This document shows positions 1-7,461 of a stretch of 51,594 nucleotides of DNA, in pieces. How positions within the stretch are numbered: the stretch's first letter is position 1; each line of letters begins with the position of its first letter. Under the pieces are notes generated by a model. The model searched no databases. It saw nothing but the letters and a program-made list of their open reading frames with translations, and was not told the DNA's origin. Both the position numbers and the translations under genes were made by a program. The DNA is from Acidobacteriota bacterium (GTDB lineage Bacteria > Acidobacteriota > Aminicenantia > Aminicenantales > Saccharicenantaceae), in contig JAWSUF010000008.1 in assembly GCA_033549365.1 (NCBI GenBank), forward strand, positions 64,001 to 115,594, read 5' to 3'.

Positions 1-1254
1 CTGGCCCGCCGGTCGAGAGATTATCGTGCCGTCGCGCTCTTTCTGGCGCCGTTTGCCGTGGTCGGTGCCATCTATTTCTTTTTCCAATATTCCCTTTACG
101 GATCTTTTTCCTTATCCGCGGTTTCCAACACCGGGGTTCTGACGTCCATGGAGTCTGCGGAATTCGTTCGCGGCCTTATTCATGATATCCCGCTCCGCTA
201 CAGGTTGGATTCCCTGGCCGGGTATTTCTTCGATCAGCGTGACGGCCTTCTGTTTTATGCCCCGATTTATTTTTTCGCCTTTCTCGGCCTTGTCGATCTG
301 GCGCGAAAAAACACAAAGGATCTTTGGCTCCTGCTTTTTCTCTGCGGGCCCTTTGTCCTGAACTATGCCTTCATGACCCAGAGGGCCGGCTATGCCCCCC
401 AGGCCCGACCTCTGGTCCCCGTTATCTGGGCCCTGGGGATTCTTATCGGGGCGTTTCTCGCCAACGGCGGCCGCCGGATGTTCCGCCATCTTTTCAACGG
501 CGCCGCCGGGATCGGCTTCATTCTGGCTTTCGTGCTCTTGAAAAATCCGCTGACTCTGTATCAGGAGACGACGGTGGGACAGGCCGAGCGCGGGGGCGGA
601 TTGTTCTATCTCCTGAGCCAGACCCATTTCCATCTGACGGACATCCTGCCCTCTTTCATCAAGGTGGAAGAATGGCGGTGGACTCCCAATTTCGTCTGGC
701 CCGGCCTCCTGATCCTTTTTGTCGCAGCCTATGTCCTGTTCGGGAAACGCGACCTCCGGCTCAAGTTCGGCCACCATGTCGCCTTTGTCCTGGCCGCCAA
801 CCTGGTCTTTTTCTTCTGGCTGATTTGTTATCCGCGTCCCTTGCTGCTCTATCCCGCCCCGGCCGCCTACCCGTCAGGAGATAAAATCACCTTTTATGCT
901 CTCTCGCGCTCCGGCCGCATGGTGGAACCCGGACGGTTCCTGCTCCGCGAGGCCGACCGCGCCTACATGTTTTATTTCACATCCTGGCGGGAGTTCGGAG
1001 AATTCGAGATTGTCCTGGGATCGGAGGCGGGCGCCTATGATGTGGTTCTGACGGCCTTCGACCACGTCTTTTTCGAAGACAAGGTCGAAAACGAAATTCG
1101 GGCGGTATCCCTGCCTTCACCTCCGGTTTACAACTGGAAAAAAGCCCATCTCTACCGGATCACGATTCAACTCGACCGGCTCTCGGACGTGTCGACGGCC
1201 GAAAACCCCTTTCTTTTTTCCATCCGGCCGGTGCGACCCCGCCCCGCGCAATAA
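1..1254 (+). CDS. Membrane glycosyltransferase-like protein, C-terminal part (5' end outside window)
   Basis: The frame is open from the first base of the window, so the N-terminus and true start lie upstream; 417 residues are visible. The visible part has several hydrophobic membrane segments (for example LAPFAVVGAIYFFFQY, LWLLLFLCGPFVLNYAFM, ALGILIGAFLA, FVWPGLLILFVAAYVLFG) and then a soluble C-terminal beta-rich tail of about 120 residues. This layout matches the large GT39/GT83-like undecaprenyl-sugar glycosyltransferases found elsewhere in the window (12644-14758, 28802-31180), which also end in an extracytoplasmic beta domain. The catalytic acidic motif would be in the missing part, so the enzyme assignment rests on architecture and glycan-locus context. 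It converges on the GT2 gene at 1264 with a 9-nt gap. Confidence 0.6.
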   Translation: MARRSRDYRAVALFLAPFAVVGAIYFFFQYSLYGSFSLSAVSNTGVLTSMESAEFVRGLIHDIPLRYRLDSLAGYFFDQRDGLLFYAPIYFFAFLGLVDLARKNTKDLWLLLFLCGPFVLNYAFMTQRAGYAPQARPLVPVIWALGILIGAFLANGGRRMFRHLFNGAAGIGFILAFVLLKNPLTLYQETTVGQAERGGGLFYLLSQTHFHLTDILPSFIKVEEWRWTPNFVWPGLLILFVAAYVLFGKRDLRLKFGHHVAFVLAANLVFFFWLICYPRPLLLYPAPAAYPSGDKITFYALSRSGRMVEPGRFLLREADRAYMFYFTSWREFGEFEIVLGSEAGAYDVVLTAFDHVFFEDKVENEIRAVSLPSPPVYNWKKAHLYRITIQLDRLSDVSTAENPFLFSIRPVRPRPAQ

Positions 1255-1263
1255 CCGCCGTCT

Positions 1264-1995
1264 TCAGGTCCGGTAGATCCCCCGGAAAAGATTCCAACGG
1301 ATCTTGAGAATCCCGGCCAGTTCTTCCAGGCTGTCTCTGAGGATTTTCACGGATGTCGCATGCCGGCCGTGGGTCTCGATCCAATCGACGGGGATTTCGG
1401 TCACGGCCAGGCCCCGGGCCCGGGCGATGACCAGCACTTCGAGGTCCCAAGGCCAGCGGTTCATCCGGCTGACCCGGTTGATGGCTTCGAACGCCGGCCG
1501 CTGGAATCCCTTGAATCCCGTATCCGGATCGCTGACGCCGAGACCGGGAAAAAACATCCGGACGAGCCGCCGGTAACTCCCGCCTACGAACCTCCTCCAG
1601 CGGAATCTCCGGGTCTTCGAAAGGGCATGAAACCGGGAGCCGATGACGACCGGGCGGGACTCCAGGCGCGCCACCATATCCAGAAGCTTTTCGAGCGCCG
1701 TCGTCTCAGGAAAGTCGAGATCGATGAAGAGGATATTTTCACCCCGGCAGGTCCGGCCGGCGAATTTGACGGCATATCCGCGGCCCATGTTCCGGGCATA
1801 TCCGAGAGCCCGAATCCGGGGGAGAGAGGCGGCCAGCCGGGCGGCGATGTCCGGTGAGGCATCGCGGCTGCCGTCGTCGCAGAGGATGATTTCGTGGACT
1901 TCCTCGAGGCGCCGTCCGAGGAACTCATGGACGGCCCGGACGTTCCGTTCGAGCTCGCCCTGCTTGTTGAAAACCGGGATGATGACATGAACCAT
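1264..1995 (-). CDS. Family 2 glycosyltransferase (dolichyl-phosphate mannosyltransferase-like)
   Basis: 243 aa with a GT-A fold signature: VIIPVFNKQGELE at the N-terminus, nucleotide-binding D40-D41-G42-S43, and a metal-site acidic motif at D92/D94 (FIDLD, in the place of the usual DxD). DTGFKGF (158-164) and WPWDLEVL (181-188) are typical of the DPM1/GtrB-like subgroup that transfers a sugar from a nucleotide to a polyprenyl phosphate. There is no C-terminal membrane segment, so it is a soluble, DPM1-type form. It is the last gene of a three-gene operon read leftwards (4043 to 1264) and starts 9 nt after the epimerase stop. No clear ribosome site precedes the ATG, which suggests translational coupling. 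Donor and acceptor cannot be told from sequence. Confidence 0.85.
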   Translation of the reverse strand: MVHVIIPVFNKQGELERNVRAVHEFLGRRLEEVHEIILCDDGSRDASPDIAARLAASLPRIRALGYARNMGRGYAVKFAGRTCRGENILFIDLDFPETTALEKLLDMVARLESRPVVIGSRFHALSKTRRFRWRRFVGGSYRRLVRMFFPGLGVSDPDTGFKGFQRPAFEAINRVSRMNRWPWDLEVLVIARARGLAVTEIPVDWIETHGRHATSVKILRDSLEELAGILKIRWNLFRGIYRT

Positions 1996-2004
1996 GAAAG
2001 GGGT

Positions 2005-2925
2005 TCAGCACCAGTAGTCTTCGGCCTTTTCCGCCTCGCTCAGGGATTTCCACCATTCGGCGCATTTCCGGATCCCTTCCTCGAGGGACGTGCGCGGAAC
2101 CCAGCCGAGTTCGTTTTCGGCCAGCCAGTTGTGGACGCGCTTGATCTTGGGTTCGACCCGGGCCTGGGGGATGTATTCGATCTTGGCCGGGAAATGCTTG
2201 ATGACTTCCTTGGCGATTTCCTCAATGGTGATGGGCCGCTGGCCGGTCAGATTGTATATCTTATTCTCGGCCAGAGGTTTGAGGGCCTGGACATGCCCGT
2301 CGCACAGATCTCCGACGTAAAGAAACTCGCGGAACTGCTTGCCGTCGCCCATGATGCTGATGATGCCCGTCCGTTCGGCCATGTCCATGAAGGCCCGGAC
2401 GACCAAGCCCTTCCACATCCGTTCGCCGTAGGGGATGCCGTAGCGCAGGACGACGTATTTCGGCCCGCGGTATTCGCTGTAGAAGGAAAAGCCCAGCATC
2501 TCCTGGGCGATTTTACTTGCGCCGTAGATGGTGTTGATGGATTCCAGGTTAAAGGGGCTCTTTTCGTTGACGACATCCCCTTCCTGTGCTCCCGAGACCC
2601 AGGAACTGGAGGCGACGAACACCCGTTCGACGTCCCCTTTAAGGGCGGCCTGAAGGACGTTCAGGGTACCCACGGCGTTCATATCGAAACACAGCCGGGC
2701 GTCTTCGGAGGACTTCCGGGCGTTGGCCAGGGCGGCCAGGTGAAAGACCGTGTCGAACTTCTGCAAGGCATTGCCGAGATCTTCCCGGATGTCCTTTTTG
2801 ATCCATTCGACGTCCTGGATGGGTTGTCGCAAATCGAGGACGGACACCTCGTATCCCTGATCGAGCAGATTTTGGACCAAATGGCTGCCGATGAATCCGG
2901 ACCCTCCGGTGACGAGTATTTTCAC
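2005..2925 (-). CDS. NAD-dependent nucleotide-sugar epimerase/dehydratase (extended SDR)
   Basis: 306 aa. The Rossmann motif TGGSGFIGSH (6-15) binds NAD(P), SSS (106-108) supplies the active-site serine region, and Y134-x3-K138 (YGASK) is the catalytic pair, all as in extended short-chain dehydrogenases such as UDP-glucose 4-epimerases. The length is normal for the family. The start is a GTG with an excellent AAAGGAGG site 8 nt upstream. The start overlaps the stop of the upstream aminotransferase by 4 nt (GTGA), so the two are translationally coupled. With the aminotransferase and GT2 it would build and transfer a modified, probably amino, sugar. The exact substrate is not resolvable. Confidence 0.88.
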   Translation of the reverse strand: MKILVTGGSGFIGSHLVQNLLDQGYEVSVLDLRQPIQDVEWIKKDIREDLGNALQKFDTVFHLAALANARKSSEDARLCFDMNAVGTLNVLQAALKGDVERVFVASSSWVSGAQEGDVVNEKSPFNLESINTIYGASKIAQEMLGFSFYSEYRGPKYVVLRYGIPYGERMWKGLVVRAFMDMAERTGIISIMGDGKQFREFLYVGDLCDGHVQALKPLAENKIYNLTGQRPITIEEIAKEVIKHFPAKIEYIPQARVEPKIKRVHNWLAENELGWVPRTSLEEGIRKCAEWWKSLSEAEKAEDYWC

Positions 2926-4043
2926 GTTCGAACCTCCTTTTCGTGTAGGGTCTCGAGAAGCTGATCGACGACATAGTCGGCTTCAGCCCGAGTCATGCCA
3001 TAGTAGAGCGGCAGGCAGATATGGCGGCGGGCGGCGTCTTCGGCCGCAGGGAAGCGGCTTCGAGCGAAACGTTCCAGGACGGGCTGCCGGTGAAGGGGGA
3101 CGTCATAGACCTCTCCGGATAGGGAGACGCCCCTTTCCTTGAGGCGGGCCTTCAGCCGGGCCTTGTTGATGCCGCCGTCGAGAAGGACGATATACTTGTA
3201 CCAGGAGCTCGGCCCCACCGGAAGAACGGGTTCGAGCTCGGGCCGGCCGGCCAAACGGCGCGTGTAGCGAGAGGCGATTTTTTCCCGATGGGCGATGAAT
3301 TTATCCAGATTCCGAAGTTGAATCAATCCGGCGGCGGCGGCGAATTCGTTCATCCGCCAGTTGGAGCCGAGGTGGGTGTGAAAGCTGACCCAGGGTTCGG
3401 GTTTCCCATGGTTGCGGAGGAGCCGGGCTTTGTCGGCGAAAGCGTCGTCGTCGGTGACGATCATGCCGCCCTCGCCGCTGGTCATGACTTTTGTCGAGAA
3501 GAAGGAAAAACACCCGGCCAAGCCGAAGCGGCCGGCCGAAAGGCCGTCGAAGGCGCTGCCGTGGGCGTGGGCCGCGTCTTCGACAAGCCAGAGACCCCGG
3601 TCGTCGCACCAGCGGCGGATATCCCGGATTTCCGGGGTGATGATGCCGCCGATATGAACGACGATGACGCCGGCCGTCCGGGGCGTCAGGCGTTTTTCCA
3701 AAGTTTTGACACTGACGGAAAACGTCCGGAGGTCGATGTCGGCCAGACGGGGGCGGCCGCCGGCGAAGAGAACGGCGGAGGCGGTCGAAAAAAACGTCAG
3801 ATCCGGAAGCAGGACGTCCCGGCCCCCGACCTCGAGGTGCCTCATGGCGATTTCCAGGGCGCTGCTGCCCGAACTGACCGCGACGGCATGCTTGGCGCCG
3901 AAGCGGGACCCGAACTCCTTTTCCAGCTCCTCGACGTTCCTGCCCATGACGACGTAGCCGCTGGCCAGAGCGGCGTCGATCCTCCGCAGGATCTCCCTGC
4001 GGTCGGAGCGGGAAAACGTCACTTTCAGGGGCGGAATTTTCAT
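2922..4043 (-). CDS. DegT/DnrJ/EryC1/StrS-family sugar aminotransferase
   Basis: 373 aa PLP enzyme. The Schiff-base lysine is K185 in FSFFSTKVMTSGEGG. EDAAHAHG at 155-162 gives the aspartate that pairs with the PLP ring nitrogen, and VSSGSSALE (57-65) is the phosphate-binding loop. The family transaminates keto-sugars on nucleotide carriers, or dehydrates them in rarer cases. It is the first gene of a three-gene operon with the epimerase and GT2 below it. GGAGG lies 8 nt before the ATG. A second, diverged aminotransferase of the same family is at 20308-21462; both retain the lysine. Confidence 0.88.
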   Translation of the reverse strand: MKIPPLKVTFSRSDRREILRRIDAALASGYVVMGRNVEELEKEFGSRFGAKHAVAVSSGSSALEIAMRHLEVGGRDVLLPDLTFFSTASAVLFAGGRPRLADIDLRTFSVSVKTLEKRLTPRTAGVIVVHIGGIITPEIRDIRRWCDDRGLWLVEDAAHAHGSAFDGLSAGRFGLAGCFSFFSTKVMTSGEGGMIVTDDDAFADKARLLRNHGKPEPWVSFHTHLGSNWRMNEFAAAAGLIQLRNLDKFIAHREKIASRYTRRLAGRPELEPVLPVGPSSWYKYIVLLDGGINKARLKARLKERGVSLSGEVYDVPLHRQPVLERFARSRFPAAEDAARRHICLPLYYGMTRAEADYVVDQLLETLHEKEVRT

Positions 4044-4098
4044 GCCAGTGTCCTCCGGTCACCGAAACGCCCGTCCGCCGGGCGCGTAAGACCTGCCA

Positions 4099-4128
4099 AG
4101 TATAGCGCAAATCCCGACCCCCACACAA
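4099..4128 (-). promoter_or_regulatory. Candidate sigma70 promoter for the 4043-1264 operon
   Basis: Read on the minus strand: -35 TTGTGT (4123-4128), 18-nt spacer, -10 TATACT (4099-4104), about 50 nt before the aminotransferase ATG. The -10 is good and the -35 only partial. The -35 abuts the intergenic repeat region that begins near 4120. Confidence 0.4.
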
Positions 4129-4154
4129 CCCCGGGGCTGTGCGAGAAAACGCTC

Positions 4155-4214
4155 GGGTTCATCTTCTTTTCTCCATATCGGGCGTTTTCACCCTACGGGC
4201 GAGCCGATCTCACC
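4155..4214. repeat. 60-bp direct repeat, copy A
   Basis: Identical at 60 of 60 positions to 4338-4397, with starts 183 bp apart. The similarity extends upstream through CCGGGGCTGTGCG (4131-4143 and 4315-4327). GAAAACGC (4145-4152) and GGGCGTTTTC (4180-4189) can pair around the T-rich centre, so the repeat can fold as a stem-loop. A diverged third copy is at 24126-24190. Confidence 0.9.
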
Positions 4215-4215
4215 A

Positions 4216-4283
4216 TTCCGGCTTCGTCGCAGCCTGTTCGACGTAGGTTCACTACGCCTTCACAAGCCGCTTCCTTGCCGGAA
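4216..4283. repeat. Imperfect stem-loop unit between the two direct repeats
   Basis: Outer arms TTCCGGC (4216-4222) and GCCGGAA (4277-4283), with an inner perfect hairpin CGTAG-GTTCA-CTACG (4242-4256). The flanks between them pair imperfectly. The folding symmetry suggests a transcribed structure or a small palindromic repetitive element. Confidence 0.6.
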
Positions 4284-4337
4284 CGGCAATCTCGACTCGC
4301 GCACAGTCCCGAGGCCGGGGCTGTGCGTCATAACGCC

Positions 4338-4397
4338 GGGTTCATCTTCTTTTCTCCATATCGGGCGTTTTCACCCTACGGGCGAGCCGATCTCACC
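4338..4397. repeat. 60-bp direct repeat, copy B
   Basis: Exact copy of 4155-4214. It is preceded by GTCATAACGCCGG, which makes it the closer match to the 24-kb copy (GTCATAACACCGG there). Confidence 0.9.
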
Positions 4398-4434
4398 GCA
4401 TCGATTTCGTCGCACCTTTTATCTCCAGCAAGGA

Positions 4435-4701
4435 GGCTTCCGCGGGGGTGGTCGGGGATGGCCGCAGCGACCATGGGAGGGTTTAGCCTTCCCTCGCCGT
4501 TCCGAGAGGGAACCCGGATTTTGGGCGCCGAGGATGTCTGAGCTTGAACCGGCAATCGAAAATGCTGCTGGATGTGTTGGATGTTTGGAAGAGGCTCAAT
4601 AAGGCGTGCGAGTTCCGCAGGCGCCTCTCGGGACGGCGAGGGAACGGCGTTAAAAACCCGAGCGGGAGCAAGGCCGCCTCGACCATCCCCGAGCGGAAGC
4701 C
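4435..4701. repeat. Long inverted-repeat element (about 267 bp)
   Basis: Three nested inverted arm pairs occur in the right order. GGCTTCCGC (4435-4443) pairs with GCGGAAGCC (4693-4701). TCGGGGATGG (4452-4461) pairs with CCATCCCCGA (4683-4692). A 21-nt arm at 4489-4509 pairs with 4624-4644 with one mismatch. The central roughly 114 nt is a less structured loop. The whole would form one long interrupted hairpin in DNA or RNA. No transposase is present, so it could be a MITE-like element, a repetitive intergenic element or a structured RNA. Confidence 0.7.
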
Positions 4702-4748
4702 GACGAAGCATGCACGGCAATCTCGGCTCGCGCACAACCCCGGCCCCG

Positions 4749-6224
4749 CTACCTTGTCTTCATGCGGATGCCGCGGCCGGGGAGAAAGCGCTTCATGCGG
4801 TAGACGAAGTCGATCACGGCCTCCCGAAGCAGGCGCATCGGGGGAAAAAGCCGGTCGGTCGTCAGAGGCAGCCGCTGGTAGAGAAGCCGGAGAAAATGGA
4901 CGAGAGGGTAGAGCTTTCGGGACAGGCGGACATAATAATCGAAGAAGCCCTGATATCCGAAAAGGGTTCGTCCCGAAATGGTGGGGTGCCGGATGGAGAC
5001 GTAAGTATAGTAAATTTCAGAGTCGTCGATGGGATGCTCGAGCCAGCCCTCGGCCAGGCATTTCTCGCCGAGTTCCGTGCCCCGGAAAGGCATGAAAATG
5101 GTGCACATGATCCGGTCGGGCTGGAGTTCCTTGTTCAGGTTGATGGTGTCCCAAACCGAGGCCGGAGTCTCTTGCGGCAGCCCGATGATGTTGAAGCTTC
5201 CCGTCCGGATGCCGTGTCTGTGGGCCAGGGTATAGGCGGTGCGGATTTGATCCTGGGAGATATTGCGTTTGAGAACGCCGTTGCGGATGTCCGGATTTCC
5301 GGATTCGATGGCCATGTTGATGAAATCGCAGCCGGCCTCCTTGAGCATGACGATCTTTTCCTCGTCGATGAGGTCGGGCCGGGTCTGGCAGAGGAAGGGC
5401 AGCCTGTAGCGCCGGGTATAAGCGGCGCAGAAATCCCGGAGATGGGCCTTGTTCAGGGTGAACGATTCGTCCGAGAACGACAGTCGTCCGGGCCGGAACT
5501 CTCTCAGAACGGCGTCGATTTCGGCGAAGACGTTGTCGATGCTCCGGTAGCGGACGAAGGACGGCTCGCCCCGGTAAAGGTCCATGAGGAACTTGTTCTG
5601 GCAATAGGCACAGGGAAAGGGGCAGCCCCGCGAGGTCAGAAGATTGACGCCGTAGAGTTCGGCGTTGAGACTGGAGGGCGGCAGGGCGGCGCGGTCGGGG
5701 AAGGGCAGCCGGTCCAGATCCCGGATCAGCGGCCTCAGGGGATTGCGCCGGACGGCCCCGTCCCGTTTTGTCCAGAGGCCGGGAATCTCCGACCAGTCCC
5801 GCCCCTGATCGAGAGCCTCGAGGAAGTCGATCATGGTGTCGTCGCCTTCCCCCCGGCAGATTGCATCCACAAAATCCTCGGCGATCGTCTCCTCGGGAGC
5901 GATGGTGGGGTGGATGCCTCCGTAAACGATAAGCACGTCGGGGTTTTCGGCCTTGGCCGCCCGAGCCAGAACGGAGGAAATCCGGGTGTTGACCGACATC
6001 ACGGAAAAGCCGACAACGTCGGGACGGTAAGATGCAAATGCTTCCCGGAACGCCCGGACCATGATTCGGAATGGGTCGCCCCAAAGAGGTCGCTTGCGGT
6101 AAGGCGTGATCTCGAAGAGCTGCGCGTCGTGACCGGCGGCCTTGACGGCCGCCGAGATGTAGAGAATGTTCAGCGGCTGTTCGCGGACGATATAGCCGGG
6201 GTAGACGAGGAGAACTCTCTTCAT
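4749..6224 (-). CDS. B12-binding-domain radical SAM protein
   Basis: 491 aa. Residues 1-165 form a cobalamin-binding-type Rossmann domain (KRVLLVYPGY, DVVGFSVMS, IVYGGIHPTIAPEE, GEGDDTMIDFLEAL). The radical SAM core follows with the [4Fe-4S] motif C201-x3-C205-x2-C208 (SRGCPFPCAYC). The C-terminal 100 residues are specific to the subgroup. Such enzymes use SAM radicals, often with methylcobalamin, for C-methylation or rearrangement of unactivated carbons. In glycan loci their substrate is probably a lipid or sugar, which is inference here. The 45-nt gap to the upstream AMIN gene has no clear promoter, so the two may be co-transcribed. Three relatives are at 14791, 16917 and 22680. Confidence 0.85.
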   Translation of the reverse strand: MKRVLLVYPGYIVREQPLNILYISAAVKAAGHDAQLFEITPYRKRPLWGDPFRIMVRAFREAFASYRPDVVGFSVMSVNTRISSVLARAAKAENPDVLIVYGGIHPTIAPEETIAEDFVDAICRGEGDDTMIDFLEALDQGRDWSEIPGLWTKRDGAVRRNPLRPLIRDLDRLPFPDRAALPPSSLNAELYGVNLLTSRGCPFPCAYCQNKFLMDLYRGEPSFVRYRSIDNVFAEIDAVLREFRPGRLSFSDESFTLNKAHLRDFCAAYTRRYRLPFLCQTRPDLIDEEKIVMLKEAGCDFINMAIESGNPDIRNGVLKRNISQDQIRTAYTLAHRHGIRTGSFNIIGLPQETPASVWDTINLNKELQPDRIMCTIFMPFRGTELGEKCLAEGWLEHPIDDSEIYYTYVSIRHPTISGRTLFGYQGFFDYYVRLSRKLYPLVHFLRLLYQRLPLTTDRLFPPMRLLREAVIDFVYRMKRFLPGRGIRMKTR

Positions 6225-6269
6225 CGTAAAAAGGCCTGCATCATGCGATGGGCCGGCGGGCTCGAGAGA

Positions 6270-7334
6270 CTAATAGTTGAAACGATAGCTGATACCCAAG
6301 CCGATTTCATTGCCCCCGAAGTTGACGGTCAGGTCCTCTTCGATTTTGGCCCTCAGGCTGTGAAATTTCACAAAAGCCCGGAGAAGAATGTTGTCCGAAA
6401 CGGCGACATAGGTGCCGAGGGCGATATTGACCCCCAGCGTCGTTCCGGAAGTCTCGGGAACGGCGAAGTCCGTGGGGTAGGTTTCCCGGTAGGACAGGAA
6501 ATCCGCGCCCAGGGCCACGTAGGGCATGATGTTTGCGTATTTCCGGAGATAGGCGGCGGAGAGGGAAAACGGAATGAGACGCAACTTGATGTCCTCTTCC
6601 AGAAAGGACGTTTTGCCCTCGGCGCCGATGACTTTAAAATCCAGATCGACGCCCACGGCTTCCTGACCGTTGAGGAAAAGGAAATAGGAGCCTCCGGCGC
6701 CGAAAAACATGGCGCTCTTCCCGTAGAGCTCCTGGAAGTCCGAATCCTGCATGAGATAAAGACCTGCCTGGAGTCCGGCGGCGAGCATTCGTCCCGGAGC
6801 GTCCGTGAACGCCGGGGCCGGCTTGTCCTTACGGACCGGAGCGGCCTTGGGCTTCACGGGGGCCGGTTTCGGCGCCTCCGTCTCGACCGGCTTGGCCGCA
6901 ACGGGCACCACACCCCGGACCGTTTCCGGCTCAGGTTCAGGGTCAGGTTCCCGGAAGGTCACGACGATGCCCTCGGGGGAGTCGCCGATGACATAGGGCG
7001 GGATTCCGTCGGCGAAATCGAAGACGACACGGACGACATCGGGTCTGTTCTGGGCCGTTCGAATGCTGACCACGCCCATATGCTTTACGGCGATAAGAGG
7101 TTCGACGGCAAAATACGTCGTGTTCTGCAGATCGAAAATGAGCCGGTTCGGTCCCATCAGAGTGAAGCTTTCGTAGACGACCGCCTCAGCCGTCTGAAGC
7201 GTCACCGCCAACCGTCCCGGTTCTTTCTGAATGACGAGATTCCTGAGTTCTGAGCCGCCCGCCGCTATGGAAAACTGGGTTCCGAAAACGAACAGGGAAA
7301 TCGAAAACATGATAGCCAGCGCTTTTCTCTTCAA
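6270..7334 (-). CDS. AMIN-domain protein fused to an outer-membrane beta-barrel
   Basis: 354 aa. Signal peptide 1-25 (MFSISLFVFGTQFSIAAGG). An AMIN-like domain covers about 28-128 (LVIQKEPGRLAVTLQT, NRLIFDLQNT, VVRVVFDFADG), a fold that binds peptidoglycan or envelope partners in AmiC and PilQ. A Pro/Glu/Lys-rich linker spans about 129-178. A porin-like eight-strand-type barrel runs from about 183 to the end, with aromatic C-terminal YRFNY typical of BAM substrates. The combination suggests a periplasm-spanning link between cell wall and outer membrane. The start is TTG, chosen because GAGGAG sits 6 nt upstream and the signal peptide begins there; the first internal ATG would cut into the signal peptide. 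Confidence 0.75.
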   Translation of the reverse strand: MKRKALAIMFSISLFVFGTQFSIAAGGSELRNLVIQKEPGRLAVTLQTAEAVVYESFTLMGPNRLIFDLQNTTYFAVEPLIAVKHMGVVSIRTAQNRPDVVRVVFDFADGIPPYVIGDSPEGIVVTFREPDPEPEPETVRGVVPVAAKPVETEAPKPAPVKPKAAPVRKDKPAPAFTDAPGRMLAAGLQAGLYLMQDSDFQELYGKSAMFFGAGGSYFLFLNGQEAVGVDLDFKVIGAEGKTSFLEEDIKLRLIPFSLSAAYLRKYANIMPYVALGADFLSYRETYPTDFAVPETSGTTLGVNIALGTYVAVSDNILLRAFVKFHSLRAKIEEDLTVNFGGNEIGLGISYRFNY

Positions 7335-7407
7335 GAGAGCCTCCTCATCTTAACGCAAAAAAACAGATCAATATTCACAGAATATACATCCTAACAAACA
7401 TCGCATA

Positions 7408-7436
7408 TATATAGAGGAAAAGAAATCCTTTGTCAA
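7408..7436 (-). promoter_or_regulatory. Sigma70-type promoter for the AMIN/barrel gene
   Basis: Minus strand: consensus -35 TTGACA (7431-7436), exactly 17 nt, -10 TATATA (7408-7413). The surrounding 7335-7445 is strikingly AT-rich for this window. The predicted leader is about 65 nt and ends in the GAGGAG ribosome site. Confidence 0.75.
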
Positions 7437-7461
7437 ATGACCGGAAAATATGAGACGGGGG

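Larger units (their letters stand above)
4044..4748. other. 705-bp non-coding, repeat-rich intergenic stretch
   Basis: I see no convincing gene. Several open frames cross it, but they are made of repeats and do not resemble a protein family. It contains a promoter near 4100, GC-rich hairpins carrying GCGCACA/TGTGCG arms (4121-4143, 4302-4331, half-copy 4730-4748), a perfect 60-bp direct repeat, a stem-loop unit at 4216-4283, and a long inverted-repeat element at 4435-4701. It separates two leftward transcription units, so it is a hot spot for repeat insertion between operons. Confidence 0.75.

Noticed and set aside
3288-4541. 417-aa plus-strand frame including both 60-bp repeats
   Set aside because: It is mostly antisense to the aminotransferase, and its tail simply translates the intergenic repeats twice.
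4572-7253. 893-aa open frame on the plus strand
   Set aside because: It is antisense to the radical SAM and AMIN genes, has shadow-type composition and no recognisable family.
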